DNA of 64,000 nucleotides from Escallonia rubra (taxonomy: Eukaryota; Streptophyta; Magnoliopsida; Escalloniales; Escalloniaceae): NCBI GenBank assembly GCA_033065855.1, contig JAVXUO010002518.1:142272-206271 (forward strand), read 5' to 3'. Below the pieces are notes generated by a model, which made no database searches, had not been told where the DNA came from, and saw only the letters and a program-made list of their open reading frames with translations. This document shows positions 10,740-21,402 of this stretch, piece after piece (positions within the stretch are counted from its first letter, which is position 1; every line of letters starts with the position of its first letter). The translations under genes were made by a program, and so were the position numbers.

Positions 10740-11395
10740 GAGTAATTGAACACTAATTTGGGCTAATTAGTGTTAATGAGGATTACCTTGGGTAATTATA
10801 GCTAATTAGGATTGATTAGGAGTAATTAGGGTTAATCTGAGCTAATAGCCGGGTTTTATTGTGCGGAGTCGTGTTGATTAGTCCTAATTAGGCTTAATTG
10901 GGTTATGTTAGGGCTAATTAGTATTGATGAGGATTACCTTGGACTAATTATAGCTAATTAGGGTTGATTATGACTAATTAGGGTTATTTTGAGCTAATTA
11001 GGGTTGATTATGACTAATTAGGGTTATTTTGAGCTAATTAGGGTTTAATTGTGCGGAGTAGTGTTGATTAGTCCTAATTATGGCAAATTAGGCTTAATTG
11101 GGTTATTAGGCTTAATTACGACTACTTAGGCGCGTAATCAGAGTTTAGTTAGGTTTTAGGGTTTAGGGTTTAATTAATCTAATCACGGGTCTACAATATG
11201 CTTTGTAATTAGGGCTAATTAGGGTTTAATTTGGACTGATTGGTGTTAATTAGGATCAATTTGGGGTAATTACAGCTAATTTAATTTTCATTGGGTTCTT
11301 AGGGTTAATTAAAACTAATTAGGCTTGTTAGAGCTAATTAGGCTTAATTGGGTTCATTAGGGTTAATCGGGACTAATTAGGGCTAATTATAGCCA
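10740..11395. repeat. AT-rich minisatellite of CTAATTAGGGTTAATTA-type units
   Basis: Dozens of degenerate CTAATTAGG / GGGTTAATTA words, with a roughly 35-bp unit (TTATTTTGAGCTAATTAG) duplicated in tandem near 10965-11045. At about 11155-11175 it includes two TTTAGGG-like words, too few to be a telomere. It is internal to the CACTA element and noncoding. Confidence 0.85.
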
Positions 11396-12340
11396 GTGCT
11401 GGAGCCACGATGAGATTCTAAGGAGTGCTAAAAATGTCGCGTTAACCTAATTAACCTAAATTCAACAACCAACCATTCAACTAATTCATAGATATCTCAA
11501 TCCAATTGGGTCCCATCCACCGTCTACAATCTCAATTCTCAAATTCTCAATGCACAGTCAACAATCTCAATTCCCAATACCTCATAAAGGGTGTCGGTAT
11601 GGTGTCTGACACCTCCGAACACGCTCGAAGACATTGATTTATTTTTTAAATTCCAGACGTCGTGTCTATCACCCCTTGAAGAGGTGTCAGACACATCTTA
11701 AAGAGGTATCGGACACCTCTTAAAGAGGTGTCCACAAGTATAAAGTCAAAATATGACATTTTTCGGTGTCGGTGTCGATCAGATGGGATGTCCGTGACCT
11801 ACCGACACCTCATCGACACATCTGGAAACGTGTCGGACACCTCCGGACACGTGTTCGACACCTCCGGACACGTGTCCGACACCTACCGACACGTGTCCGA
11901 CACCTACCGACACGTGTCCGACATCTCCAGACACGTGTCCGACACCTACCAACACGTGTCCGACACTTTTGGACACGTCCAAAGTCATTGATTTATTTTT
12001 TAAATGCCGGACACCGTGTCCGTCACCCCTTGAAGAGGTGTATGTCACCCCTTGAAGAGGTGTCCACAAGTATAAAGCCAAAATGTGACATTTTTTGGTG
12101 TCGGTATCAATCAGACGGGATGTCCGTGACCTACCGACACCTCAATTCTCAATTCTCAATCCAATTGGGTCCCATCCTCCGTCAACAATCTCAATTCTCA
12201 AATGCTCAATGCAATAAAAATCACACATTCAATCCAATTGGGTCCCATCCTCCGTCAACAATCTCAATTCTCAAATGCTCAATGCAAAATTAACAATCTA
12301 AAATCATCAATTAACAACCTAAAATTAAGGTACACAACCG
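11396..12340. repeat. GACACGTGTC 21-bp tandem array and flanking duplications
   Basis: About seven 21-bp units at 11822-11975, each with the palindrome GACACGTGTC (core CACGTG). The phrase GAAGAGGTGTC recurs at about 11680, 11725, 12035 and 12055. A phrase CAATCCAATTGGGTCCCATC recurs at about 11500, 12160 and 12232, each followed by GTCAACAATCTCAATTCTC. Open frames here are 7-residue repeats and not a protein gene. Confidence 0.85.
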
Positions 12341-14720
12341 CCAAGTGCACAAATAATTAGAGTACAAATTGTGCTATTGAGGAGGGGGGGGGAGGGGGGT
12401 TGCAAATATTCAGGAGGGAAGAATCGAATTCAAAACCTTGTGAAAATCAGATATCTGATAATACCATGAGAAGTTACCACATGTTCTAAAAGAGTGAGCA
12501 GTTAAACTTTGGTTGATTATCCTAAGACTTATTAAATTATTTTATTGAATATATAATTTCTCCTTTCTAGGTAGGGTGGGTAGGGTATATGTAGACTATT
12601 GTATTTTGATCAAAACCATGATAAGGTTGACCAATTGGACTAGGACTGTTACAGCCTCTCTAGTCCAATTTAGAGGAGTCTCTGTTCAACTAAACATGTT
12701 CTGTGCCCAAGTGATAGCTAATAGGATGTTTCTTTGTCACTCTTTTGGAAGTTAGGCAGATTAAAGCTTGATTAGGCAAATTAAAGATTATCTTAGTTGA
12801 AGGCATGATACTTAATTTCATTTTTATTACTTGAAACAGATCTCTTGGTTGTGATTGTCCCTAGGGTTTGTTAATGCCTTTTCACGTTACTCTTTTTTTT
12901 TTTTTTGAATTTTATCTCGATATATTAACACTTTGAAAAAATAAAACGAATGTATTTTGTTAATTTTTATGGTTAATGAGTATCATTGCAACCTTTGGGC
13001 TGTTGTCAACTATGTATCTGAACATTTGGTTTTGAACCAAATAAGTTCAATAGCTAATGGGCCTCCTTTCTATCTCAATTCACTCATTTCCTTGTTGCTG
13101 ACAAGTACTTCTTTCTCATCCTCAGAGGTGGCGAGTGATCTTACACGTAATCTACAACTTAACGAAGTCCCTCCTGTAAAGGGCAAGGTTATTGACTTAG
13201 ATGCCCTTTTATCTATCACCTACTAAAACTAAGGGCATACTAGTTACTCTGTATTTTGCAGTGCACAATGGACAATTTGTCTACTGGGGCATATATATAT
13301 TTTTCCCGATCTCTTTAAGTTTAACGAAGTACAAGTGATTAAAACAAGTGAATCTTGTTATACACTGATAACATTTTGAGAGTACAAAAGCTTCAATTTA
13401 AAGATAGATAGCCTTTGGTGACTGTTTAAGTGTTTAAGCAATGGTTTGATGTATATAAGATAAATATGTTTACTTAGAGAAAACATAGGTGTGCTAACGT
13501 AAAGTGAGAGTTAGTTTGCATGTGGTACTGTAAAAGATAAATTAATACAATATTTATGGCTTTTATACTTGGGCTTTCAATCATTAGCATCTGCTCAGTC
13601 TAATCTAGAGTTGCCACGTGTCGAAGCATGCATGTTTTACCTTTCTGTTCACACTAAACTTCATTGATTTGCTTTGACCTTGCCACGTGTTAAAACTATA
13701 TAGGGCCTTGGTTTACCTTTCTCGTCTAACTTTGCTCTGACCTTGAAGTAGAGACTTGTCAATAGGCTGATTCCTAACTACTTGATGTCGTGGAATGTTG
13801 ATCCCTTGAAACTAATCAGCCTTGTTAGACCGAGTCATTATATTTTACTTGGTGCAAACACTTCATAGTAAGATGAACAGTCTACTGCATCATGTAGCTG
13901 TGAAATTTAGAAAAGTTATATGTACATAATTTTATTGTAGAACAATGAGATTTATACGCAAAAGTTATCCCTTTTTATTTATTTGTTCTCTCTAAAAGGT
14001 CACAGTGTCTTCACACACATATGACAAGTTTAGGTCCTTTCCAGTTCTTTCTTGCCTTCTTCTTCCTTCTTTGATAGCCCTTTCAGTTGTTTCCTTTCTT
14101 AAACTACTCCATGCATGCAACTGAGACTAGGGTACTGGCCATAAGATTTAAAAAATGAACCAAAATCATGATAGCCCTTTCAGTTGTTTCCTTCTTTGAT
14201 AGCCCTTTCAGTTGTTTCCTTTCACTACTAAATCAACTCTTGTTGTTAGTTTAAAAAAGGCTCTGCCTAACTTAAAACACGCCAAGGATTGAAAACATTA
14301 GCTCATCCACATTCAAGACAAGTAGACACAATCGTATTTGATCAAAACACCAAATCCAATTTGAACAAAATAACCTAGTTCGTAAATCAGATCATTAGAT
14401 TCATACATCCAAAATCCAAATATGTGTATAAATGTGATGAATGAATGAACATACCAATGGTCTTGTGCAACACCTGGTTAGGGTTTTGACGAGCGGCAGC
14501 GGCGGTGGCAATGTTTGGCGCTTAGTGGCACAAAAACGCAGGTGGCACGGATATTGACAATGGCCGTGTTTGAATAGCCGAGTAATTGGGGCTGGAGGTG
14601 GCGCGGCATCGGGGGTGGGTTGCCGTATATGTCCTCGCCGGAGTAAGAACGCCGGTGAGATATAATTAAGACAGAGAGAAACGGGAGAAAGAAAAGAAAG
14701 AAAGGGGATCTGAGATAAAA
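12341..14720. other. CACTA internal noncoding DNA
   Basis: No transposase or host coding similarity recognised. It holds a G-rich tract at 12383-12400, a roughly 70-bp tandem duplication with two GCCACGTGT words at 13610-13745, and three copies of AGCCCTTTCAGTTGTTTCC at about 14075, 14173 and 14201. A GC-richer segment lies at 14470-14660. Confidence 0.5.
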
Positions 14721-15039
14721 GACAGGACTTTTAGCGACGGGACGACTCCGTTGGTAAAAGTCCGTCGGTAAAAGTCTGCTTTCACCGACGGACTTTATCC
14801 GCTTAAATGTTTTTTAAAAATCATCGAAATTTATAAATTTTTATAATGTATTTAGCGACGGTTTTGTCCGTCAGTAAAAGTTCGTCTGTAAAAGTCCGTT
14901 GGTAAATACTTTTACCGACAGATACTTCCGTCGTTAAAAAGTTTCACCGACGGTTTTTTAGCGACGACAGAATCCGTCTCTAAAAGGGGTTTTAGCGACG
15001 GAATAAATTCCGTCGCTGAATCCTTCTTTTCTTGTAGTG
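14721..15039. repeat. CACTA right subterminal repeats and TIR
   Basis: About ten TTTTAGCGACGG / CCGTCGGTAAAAGTCC motifs in both orientations, ending CTTTTCTTGTAGTG. This mirrors the left array. Many copies here read CACCGACGG or GTCGGTAAAAG, a slight variant from the left end. Confidence 0.9.
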
Positions 15040-15396
15040 TTTGAGGTCAGGTTATCATCAGTTAAAGGTGAGGTAGAAGGATGTCCCTAAGACTGCTTTC
15101 AAGACTAAGTATGGTCATTACGAATTTTTAGTTATGCCATTTGGGGTTACTAATGCACACGCGGTTTTTATGGATTTGATGAATCGCATATTCAAACCAT
15201 ACTTGGATAGTTTCGTGGTAGTCTTTATTGATGATATTTTGATTATTCTCGGGATAGCCAACAGCATGCTCAGCATCTCAGACTTGTCTTGCAAACCTTA
15301 CGGGATAAAAAGTTGTATGCCAAATTTGAAAAGTGTATGTTTTGGCTGGAACAAGTTGCTTTTCTGGGGCATATAATATCAGGTACATGAATATCA
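15040..15396 (+). pseudogene. Gypsy reverse transcriptase, C-terminal half
   Basis: Resumes at LRSGYHQLK, exactly completing the FSKLD motif at 3526. The polymerase box is present as FIDDILI, and MPFGVTNA precedes it. A TAG interrupts the frame at about 15075, a frameshift follows the FIDDIL box, and a TGA sits in the linker at about 15388. Confidence 0.92.
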
Positions 15397-16332
15397 GTGG
15401 ATCCGGCTAAGATTGAGGCTATACAAAGTTGGAAAACGCTTTCAACAGTATCAGAGGTATGTAGTTTTTTGGGGTTAGCCGGATATTACCGTAAATTTGT
15501 TGAGAAATTTTCTAAAATTGTTGGTCCATTATCCCGTTTGACTCAGAAGAAAGTAACTTTTATTTGGGATGATAAATGTGAGAATAGTTTTCAGGAGTTG
15601 AAACATAGATTGGTTAGTGCACCCATTTTGGTTCTGCCTAACGAGAATGATGATTTTGTAAAATACAGTGATGCATCTCACAAAGGTTTGGGTTGTGTGC
15701 TTAGGCAAAGAGGTAAGGTAATTGCTTATGCATCACGTAAATTGAAGCCATATGAAGAGAATTATCCTACTCATGATCTAGAGTTAGCAGCTATTGTTTT
15801 TGCCTTGAATAAGTGGAGACATTATCTGTATGGAGCAGTATTTGAGGTCTACACTGATCATAAGAGTTTGAAATATTTATTTTCACAGAAAGAATTGAAT
15901 ATGAGACAACGTAGATGGATGGAATTATTAAACGATTACAATTGTTCTATTTCATATCACCTGGGTAAGGCTAATGCAGTTGCTGATGCCTTAAGCCGAA
16001 AGAATGTGATTGCTACTTTAATGCTTAAGGAATGGGATATGTTGACTGATGTGTGTGATTGGAGGCCGCGTGCAACCAGAATGGGATTTTTATTTGCTAA
16101 TATTAAGGTTTGGCTTGCGTTAATGCAACTAAAAAGAGAAGCTCAGGGAAAGCACCCAGAGTTGCAGAAAATTAGAACGGAGGTGGAGCAAGGGTTGCAA
16201 CCTAAATTTTCATTATCTTCTGAAGATATATTGAGATTTAGAGATCGTGTTTGTGTACCAAATGTTGCTGAGGTTAAACAGGAGATTTTGAAAGAAGCAC
16301 ATCAGAGTAAGTACAGTATTTTTATCCGGTAG
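15397..16332 (+). pseudogene. Gypsy RT thumb and RNase H, plus integrase N-terminus
   Basis: A 311-residue open stretch. It starts with [11 protein letters not shown] and [25 protein letters not shown], then RNase [15 protein letters not shown] (first catalytic Asp), [29 protein letters not shown] and [10 protein letters not shown]. RNase H removes template RNA during reverse transcription. Its tail enters the integrase HHCC region, which shifts frame at about 16330. Confidence 0.92.
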
Positions 16333-16378
16333 CACTAAAATATACAGAGATTTAAAATCAGATTATTGGTGGAATGGT

Positions 16379-17383
16379 ATGAAAGGTGATATAGCTAAAT
16401 TTGTTTCCAAGTGCCTAACATGTCAGCTGGTAAAGGCAGAACATCAAAAGCCGAGGGGTTATTTACTGCCTCTATCTATCCCTGAGTGGAAATGGGAGCA
16501 CATAACCATGAACTTTATGACAGGTTTACCGCGGACACGGGACGGAAATGATGCCATTTGGGTAATAATAGACCGTCTTACTAAATCTGCACATTTTCTT
16601 CCTCTGAATATGAAATATTCCATGGAAAAACTGGCTAAGTTGTATATCGATGAGATAGTTCGCTTGTATGGGGTTCCTGTTAGTATTGTTTCTGAAAGGG
16701 ATCCACATTTTACTTCTCGATTTTGGCAAGCTTTTCATAAGGCTATGGGTACACAGTTGGCCTTGATTACAACCTCTCACCCTCAGACAGATGGTCAAAG
16801 TGAGCGTACTATACAAACCTTGGAGGATATGTTAAGAGCTTGTGTGATAGACTTGAAAGGTAGTTGGGATTCACATTTACCACTTGTTGAATTCTCTTAT
16901 AATAACAGCTACCATTCTAGTATTGATATGGCTCTTTATGAGGCGTTATATGGAAGAAAATGCAGATCTCCAGTTTGTTGGTCAGAGGTTAGGGAAGGTA
17001 AGCTTATCAAATATGATATTATTAGTGAAACCACTGATAAGATACAATTAATTCAACAACGTATCCATACAGCACAGAGTAGACAAAAAAGCTATGCTGA
17101 CACTCATCGACGTGGTTTGGAATTTTCGGTGGGCGACTTTGTTTTTATTAAAATTTCTCCTACGAAAGGAGTCATGAGATTTGGTAAGAAAGGTAAGCTG
17201 TCTCCGAGGTTTGTTGGGCCTTATGAGATTTTGGAACGGGTTGGTGATCTAGCGTATCGGGTTGCTTTGTCGCCTTCATTATCTTGGATACATAATGTTT
17301 TTCATGTATCTATGTTGCGTAAATATCAGCCAGATCATCACATGTGTTGCATGATCAACTGGTTCACATATAAGCAAATATGA
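16379..17383 (+). pseudogene. Gypsy integrase core (catalytic residues changed)
   Basis: A 334-residue stretch with C--CQLVKAEHQKP, the integrase core and the GPY/F-type module (GKLSPRFVGPYEILERVGDLAYR). The usual MDF of the first catalytic Asp reads MNF. The usual SDRDP of the second reads SERDP. The third acidic residue in GQSERT is kept. Two of the D,D,E residues are therefore replaced and the enzyme should be inactive. The frame breaks near 17340 at the linker to the chromodomain. Confidence 0.93.
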
Positions 17384-17549
17384 CTTACGTTGAGCAGCCG
17401 GTGGAGATTTTGGATCGTCGGGATCAGGTATTGAGGAATAAGGTGATTCCACTAGTTAAGATTAGATGGCAATATCATGATATTGAAAAAGGCTACCTGG
17501 GAGCATGAAGACGAGATTAGGTCAAAGTACCCGCACTTGTTCACGTGAT
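17384..17549 (+). pseudogene. Gypsy C-terminal chromodomain (frameshifted)
   Basis: After a stop in the linker, TYVEQPVEILDRRDQVLRNK, VIPLVKIRWQYH and then, one base out of frame after GAAAAAGG, ATWEHEDEIRSKYPHLF and TGA. This is the chromodomain-like tail of chromoviruses, thought to steer integration towards chromatin marks. The frameshift is a single extra base in a purine run. Confidence 0.88.
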
Positions 17550-17579
17550 CAGGTATGAATTTAGGGACTAAATTCTTTT

Positions 17580-17592
17580 AAGGAAGGGAGAG
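17580..17592 (+). other. Polypurine tract of the gypsy element
   Basis: AAGGAAGGGAGAG lies immediately before the TG of the 3' LTR, the expected position and composition of the plus-strand primer for reverse transcription. Confidence 0.88.
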
Positions 17593-19884
17593 TGTGAGGC
17601 CCCGATCTTAATTAGCTTCTAATCATTTTATTAAGTTTAAACATATTTAAATTTGATTAAAATATTATGATCACATTATATTATTTGTCTACATAAAATA
17701 AATATTGAAATTAAGTTGTGGGCCCAAAATGTAATTATGTAAAACTTTAGGGTTAAAAAGTAATTATGCAAAACTTTGAGGTCAATTTCAAAATACCCTA
17801 AGTTAGCTATAAGGGGTCATGTGAAGGGGTGTGGGATTAATAGCATTTTGGTGTGCCACCTATGTTTGGTGGTGAGTAATCAAAGGAAAGAATAAAAAAA
17901 ATAGAAAGAGAAGTTAAGTGGGTAAGAAACAAAAGAGAAGGTGGAGGTAGAAGACCAACTTTCGGTTAAAATAGAACAAAGAGAAGAAAAAGAGAGAAAC
18001 AAGGAGAAAGAAAAGAAATAAGAGAATGGGAGGAAGAGAAAAAGAGAAGAAGAAAAGGAAGAACAAAGGAGATAATCTTCTTGAATTGGCTTGGCCTAAA
18101 ATTCTTTAAGGTAGGTTATATTGTGTGTTTTTTTCTTAAGTCTTCAAAACATGTATGATAAGTATTATGAGTTGTACTAAAACACTTATTTATATTTGCT
18201 TGAAATGATTCAAGAAGAAGTATGATCATGTGTGCTGAAATCTGCAAAACAGTCATGGAATTAGTGTAATTTTGGTGCTTAGAAAGGTATACTCTTAGTT
18301 GATATATAGACCTGGTTATTTTATATGTTATACTACTACATGTATAGAGTACACATACCAAATCTCAGATTATTTCAAGTACTGTTACTATGGTTTAAAA
18401 TTCGTGGCTTGAAACCTGTCTTGAGAGACTGTACAGTCATGGAACCTATCTTGTGAAACTGTTGTTGGACAGATTCTGAAGTCTGTCTTTGGAAGGGCTT
18501 AACATGACCTTAAAATAATATTTTCGTGTCAATTAAAATACTGGGATGTAGATCTTTAAGTCTAGTTTTCCAAAATATAGAGTATGACTGTAGAGGCCTT
18601 GTAATTAAATGGTTATGGTTTTTGGAGTACAGACTACTCCTGCTGCCAATTGAAATACTGGGCAGATTATGTAACCTAAACTAGTAGTTCTTTGTGATGG
18701 GCTTAGAGGTGAATAACTAGGTAAATTGTAGGTCGTAAATGGGCACTCAAAAAGATACATGCTAATATAATTATGCACGTGTGTAGGGTACTTGAGGAAG
18801 AACATCAATTGTTTCTTTTTTTATTACCGAATTAGTTGGCGCATTAGAGATTACTTTACATGTTTGGCATATGTTGTTGATAATATGGAAAATATGACTT
18901 GAGAGGAGATTAAACCTCTTTTGATGTACTTGATGACCTTTTGTTGACATCTATGCATGATTATGCATGTCACGTGAAGGAGGAGGAAAAAAGTGAGTTG
19001 AGGGTGGTATTTGTTGGGGTTGGAAGTTATCATGCTAGGGTTCTCGTTCTCGTTCATGTCTCGATAGTACGCACTAGCTATGTGTACTACTTCTCGAAAG
19101 AAATTATTAGTGTGCCTGTGATGACGTTAGACTTCTTCTATCGAACCCGCTACATCAGTTGGTTGCGATATGAAAAGTCTCTCGTACTCAGGGAAGGTGG
19201 GCTCGTGCATGAGGAACATATTTGTATATTGATATTCTCGTACTTGGCTCATATTGGTCTTAAACTTGTTTATACTGTTTCGTTATACTTAGCGATATCA
19301 AGTTAATATTTAGGTCTTGCTTGCCATTCTCGTATATGTTCTATAAGATTTCAAATCTTGCTCGTTATGTTATTCTCACTTCTCTTGAAGGCAAGTGTGA
19401 CGAGATGGTTGCATGTGTTACTCGGTATGTTAAATTATTCTTAAGTACGTAGGTATCATCTGTTCAAGTGACTTGCATGTTTATACTAACTATGCATAAT
19501 ATAATCAATTCATGTTTGGACTTAAAAGCACCGGATACCCTACCGAGCCATTAGGCTAACCCATCCGCGATACTTTTTTTTCTAGGTTTGGAGTCAGAGT
19601 ATTTGCCAAGGGACGAAGAGGACTACCTCGGGGAGACTCAAGAGTATTACGCTGGGTGAGCAACGTCTTAGTTGTACTTCTTTTGTTTGGAGCGTAGTAC
19701 TTGTATATGAGAGAGTTGGTCTGTAATACAATGTTGTGTTCAGTCTTTCTACTATGGACGACTGTAACGTTTAAGCCATACTTCCGCTGTTTCTTTTAAG
19801 GTTTGTAGTAGAGCTCTGTTTATCTTTGAGGTATATATGTTAACCAGCCTGTTTAGCGTTGCGCCCCTTCCGGGGGGTGTGACA
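17593..19884 (+). mobile_element. 3' LTR of the gypsy chromovirus (2292 bp)
   Basis: Starts TGTGAGGCCCCG right after the polypurine tract and ends GGGGGGTGTGACA, with TG...CA borders and short imperfect inverted ends (GGCCCC / GGGG). No matching 5' LTR is in the window, so its target duplication cannot be checked; the 5 bases following are TTAAT. No coding content was found inside; short open frames are spurious. Confidence 0.88.
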
Positions 19885-20324
19885 TTAATGGTCAAAGAAA
19901 AATCTGGATCAAATCCAAATTAGATGAATTTTGATAGTAAAAAATCTAGATAGCATATAAAGACATAATTATGGAACAAAAGTAGATGATTTTGCAACAA
20001 AAATGGAATTCAAATTCAAATTAGTTGAATAGGTGAGAGAAACATGTCATAAAAAAGGAAAAAAAATGAAAAATACATTAAATCAAATTTTTTATAGTAA
20101 AAAATCTAGATAGCATATAAAGAGATTATTATGCAACAAAAGTAGATGATTTTGCAACAAAAAAGGAATTCCAATTAGTTGAATAGGTGAGAGAAACATT
20201 TCACAAAACAGGAAAAACAAAATATACATTAAATAAAAAAAAAATTATCCGCATAGCAAAAGGAGAGAGTGTCCACGTAGACGGTGATGTGGACACTTTC
20301 TCTCAGCTTCGGCTTTCATATATA
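19885..20324. repeat. Two tandem copies of a roughly 165-bp AT-rich unit
   Basis: AAAAAATCTAGATAGCAT and GTAGATGATTTTGCAACAAA occur at about 19939-20005 and again at about 20099-20160, each followed by TTAGTTGAATAGGTGAGAG. At 20265-20320 a segment with GTGTCCACGTAG and TCGGCTTTCATATATATA matches Helitron-family 5' sequence on the minus strand (compare 20785-20876 and 35195-35250). Confidence 0.75.
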
Positions 20325-20876
20325 TACTAGTTTTGATCTCATGCGTTGCACACGAGAACAACAACTATCAAAATACTTGTTGAGAGATTTCGTATTTGTA
20401 TGCTTAATAACAATTACAAAATTGATAGTGACTATAAGATAATGAAAAAATTATATTTTACATATTTAAAAAAGTTCTCTTACCAATTTTTATCATTATA
20501 AATGAACTTAAGTAATAATTGATAGTTTTAGTGACAACTGAAGATGAAAATTAGTATATGAAATAATAGAAATAGTCTCTCATAACTAATAGCAATTGCA
20601 GTGATAATATTAACAATAATAACTCGTGTGTTGAGGTCGTATTACTCATGACCAGATTAGGGTAATTTTAGAGAAAACTGATGGAGAATATTGTGTTTTC
20701 CTAAGAGAGAGAGAGAGAGTCCAAATTATTATTACAAAGGTAAGTAAATTTAAAATATTTTAAAAATTCAAAATAGGAAAGTCCATACGGCAAACTCAGA
20801 GAGTGCCCAAGTAAACGATGAATGAACAACATTCTCTCAGTTTCGGCTTTCATATATATATATATACATACTAAAG
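20325..20876 (-). mobile_element. Short nonautonomous Helitron (probable)
   Basis: On the minus strand it starts TCTTTAGTATG then TATATATATGAAAGCCGAAA, and ends with a small hairpin (CGTGTGCAACGCATG) and a CTAG terminus before T. Helitrons start TC, end CTRR after a hairpin, and insert between A and T, which fits here. There is no coding capacity. Its interior matches 34540-35255. The 5' border is judged by family resemblance only. Confidence 0.65.
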
Positions 20877-21402
20877 ATACCTAGGTGAAATACAACATGA
20901 ATTATATATATAACAGAAATATGAAACAAAAGACTTACAGAGTGAAAGAAGAGGCACACTTAGTAGTACAAACTTCGGAAAGGAAACAGAAGCACATAGA
21001 AATATAGAGTCACACTTAGAGCTATACAAGAGAAACTCTCTAAAATATTCGGTGCCTACTCCTTCCGTCGAAGGAGGATTATATAGGCAAAAAGAAGAGT
21101 GAGTTAAAAGATGAACCCTAGTTACTTTCCAAAAAGTAACTATAGTTGCTGGAGAGTAGGTTGCCTGTCCTGAATAAAGCTGGAGTTGTCCAAACCTACC
21201 ATCCACTTTTTCTTTAATAAAGCAAGCATCATTATGCTTTCTGATAAAGCATTTGGTTGGTGGCATGTATTATGCGTCTTTATGTCAAGTCATCCTTTTA
21301 TCAGGAAAAGTAGCATGTATTATGCGTCCTTTGGTAAAATGCTTTTTGAAAAGCATTTGTCATAAAGCACTGAGGCATGTATTATGCTTTTCTTGTCAGA
21401 AA
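20877..21402 (-). promoter_or_regulatory. Pararetroviral noncoding region with TATA box (copy A)
   Basis: Region downstream of ORF2 on the minus strand. A CTATATAA box lies at about 21076-21086, followed by conserved sequence shared with copy B (32413-32780). In caulimovirids this region carries the pregenomic RNA promoter and leader. Three copies of CATGTATTATGC lie at about 21263-21385. Confidence 0.7.

Larger units (their letters stand above)
3527..15039 (-). mobile_element. CACTA (En/Spm) DNA transposon, 11.5 kb
   Basis: The left end starts CACTACAAGAAAA and the right end finishes CTTTTCTTGTAGTG, an inverted terminal repeat. A 3-bp target duplication TTT lies at 3524-3526 and 15040-15042. 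Both subterminal zones are packed with TTTTAGCGACGG / CCGTCGCTAAAA motifs, the expected transposase-binding clusters. It carries a TNP2-type transposase and a TNPA-like (Transposase_24) gene, both on the minus strand. Both genes have stops or frameshifts and the larger carries a hAT MITE, so it is not autonomous now, though its intact ends could respond to transposase supplied elsewhere. Confidence 0.96.
1601..19884 (+). mobile_element. Ty3/gypsy chromovirus (Tekay/Del-like), 5'-truncated, split by CACTA
   Basis: Domain order is gag, zinc knuckles, aspartic protease, RT, RNase H, integrase and chromodomain, followed by a polypurine tract and a 2.3-kb 3' LTR. This order and the C-terminal chromodomain are those of plant chromoviruses; Tekay/Del is my best clade guess from the long LTR and protease motif. 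The RT frame is interrupted at 3526/15040 by an 11.5-kb CACTA transposon. The coding region has many stops and frameshifts, two integrase catalytic residues are changed, and no 5' LTR is visible. The element is dead. Confidence 0.9.

Noticed and set aside
11155-11175. Telomere repeat TTTAGGG
   Set aside because: Only two imperfect units within an AT-rich array of GGGTTAATTA words; not a telomere or a clear interstitial telomeric site.
11822-11975. CRISPR-like regular repeats
   Set aside because: Units are directly adjacent 21-mers without unique spacers, in plant transposon DNA; it is a minisatellite.
18941-19306. 121-codon frame in the gypsy 3' LTR
   Set aside because: Lies wholly in an LTR, has no domain, and starts and ends arbitrarily; not a gene.
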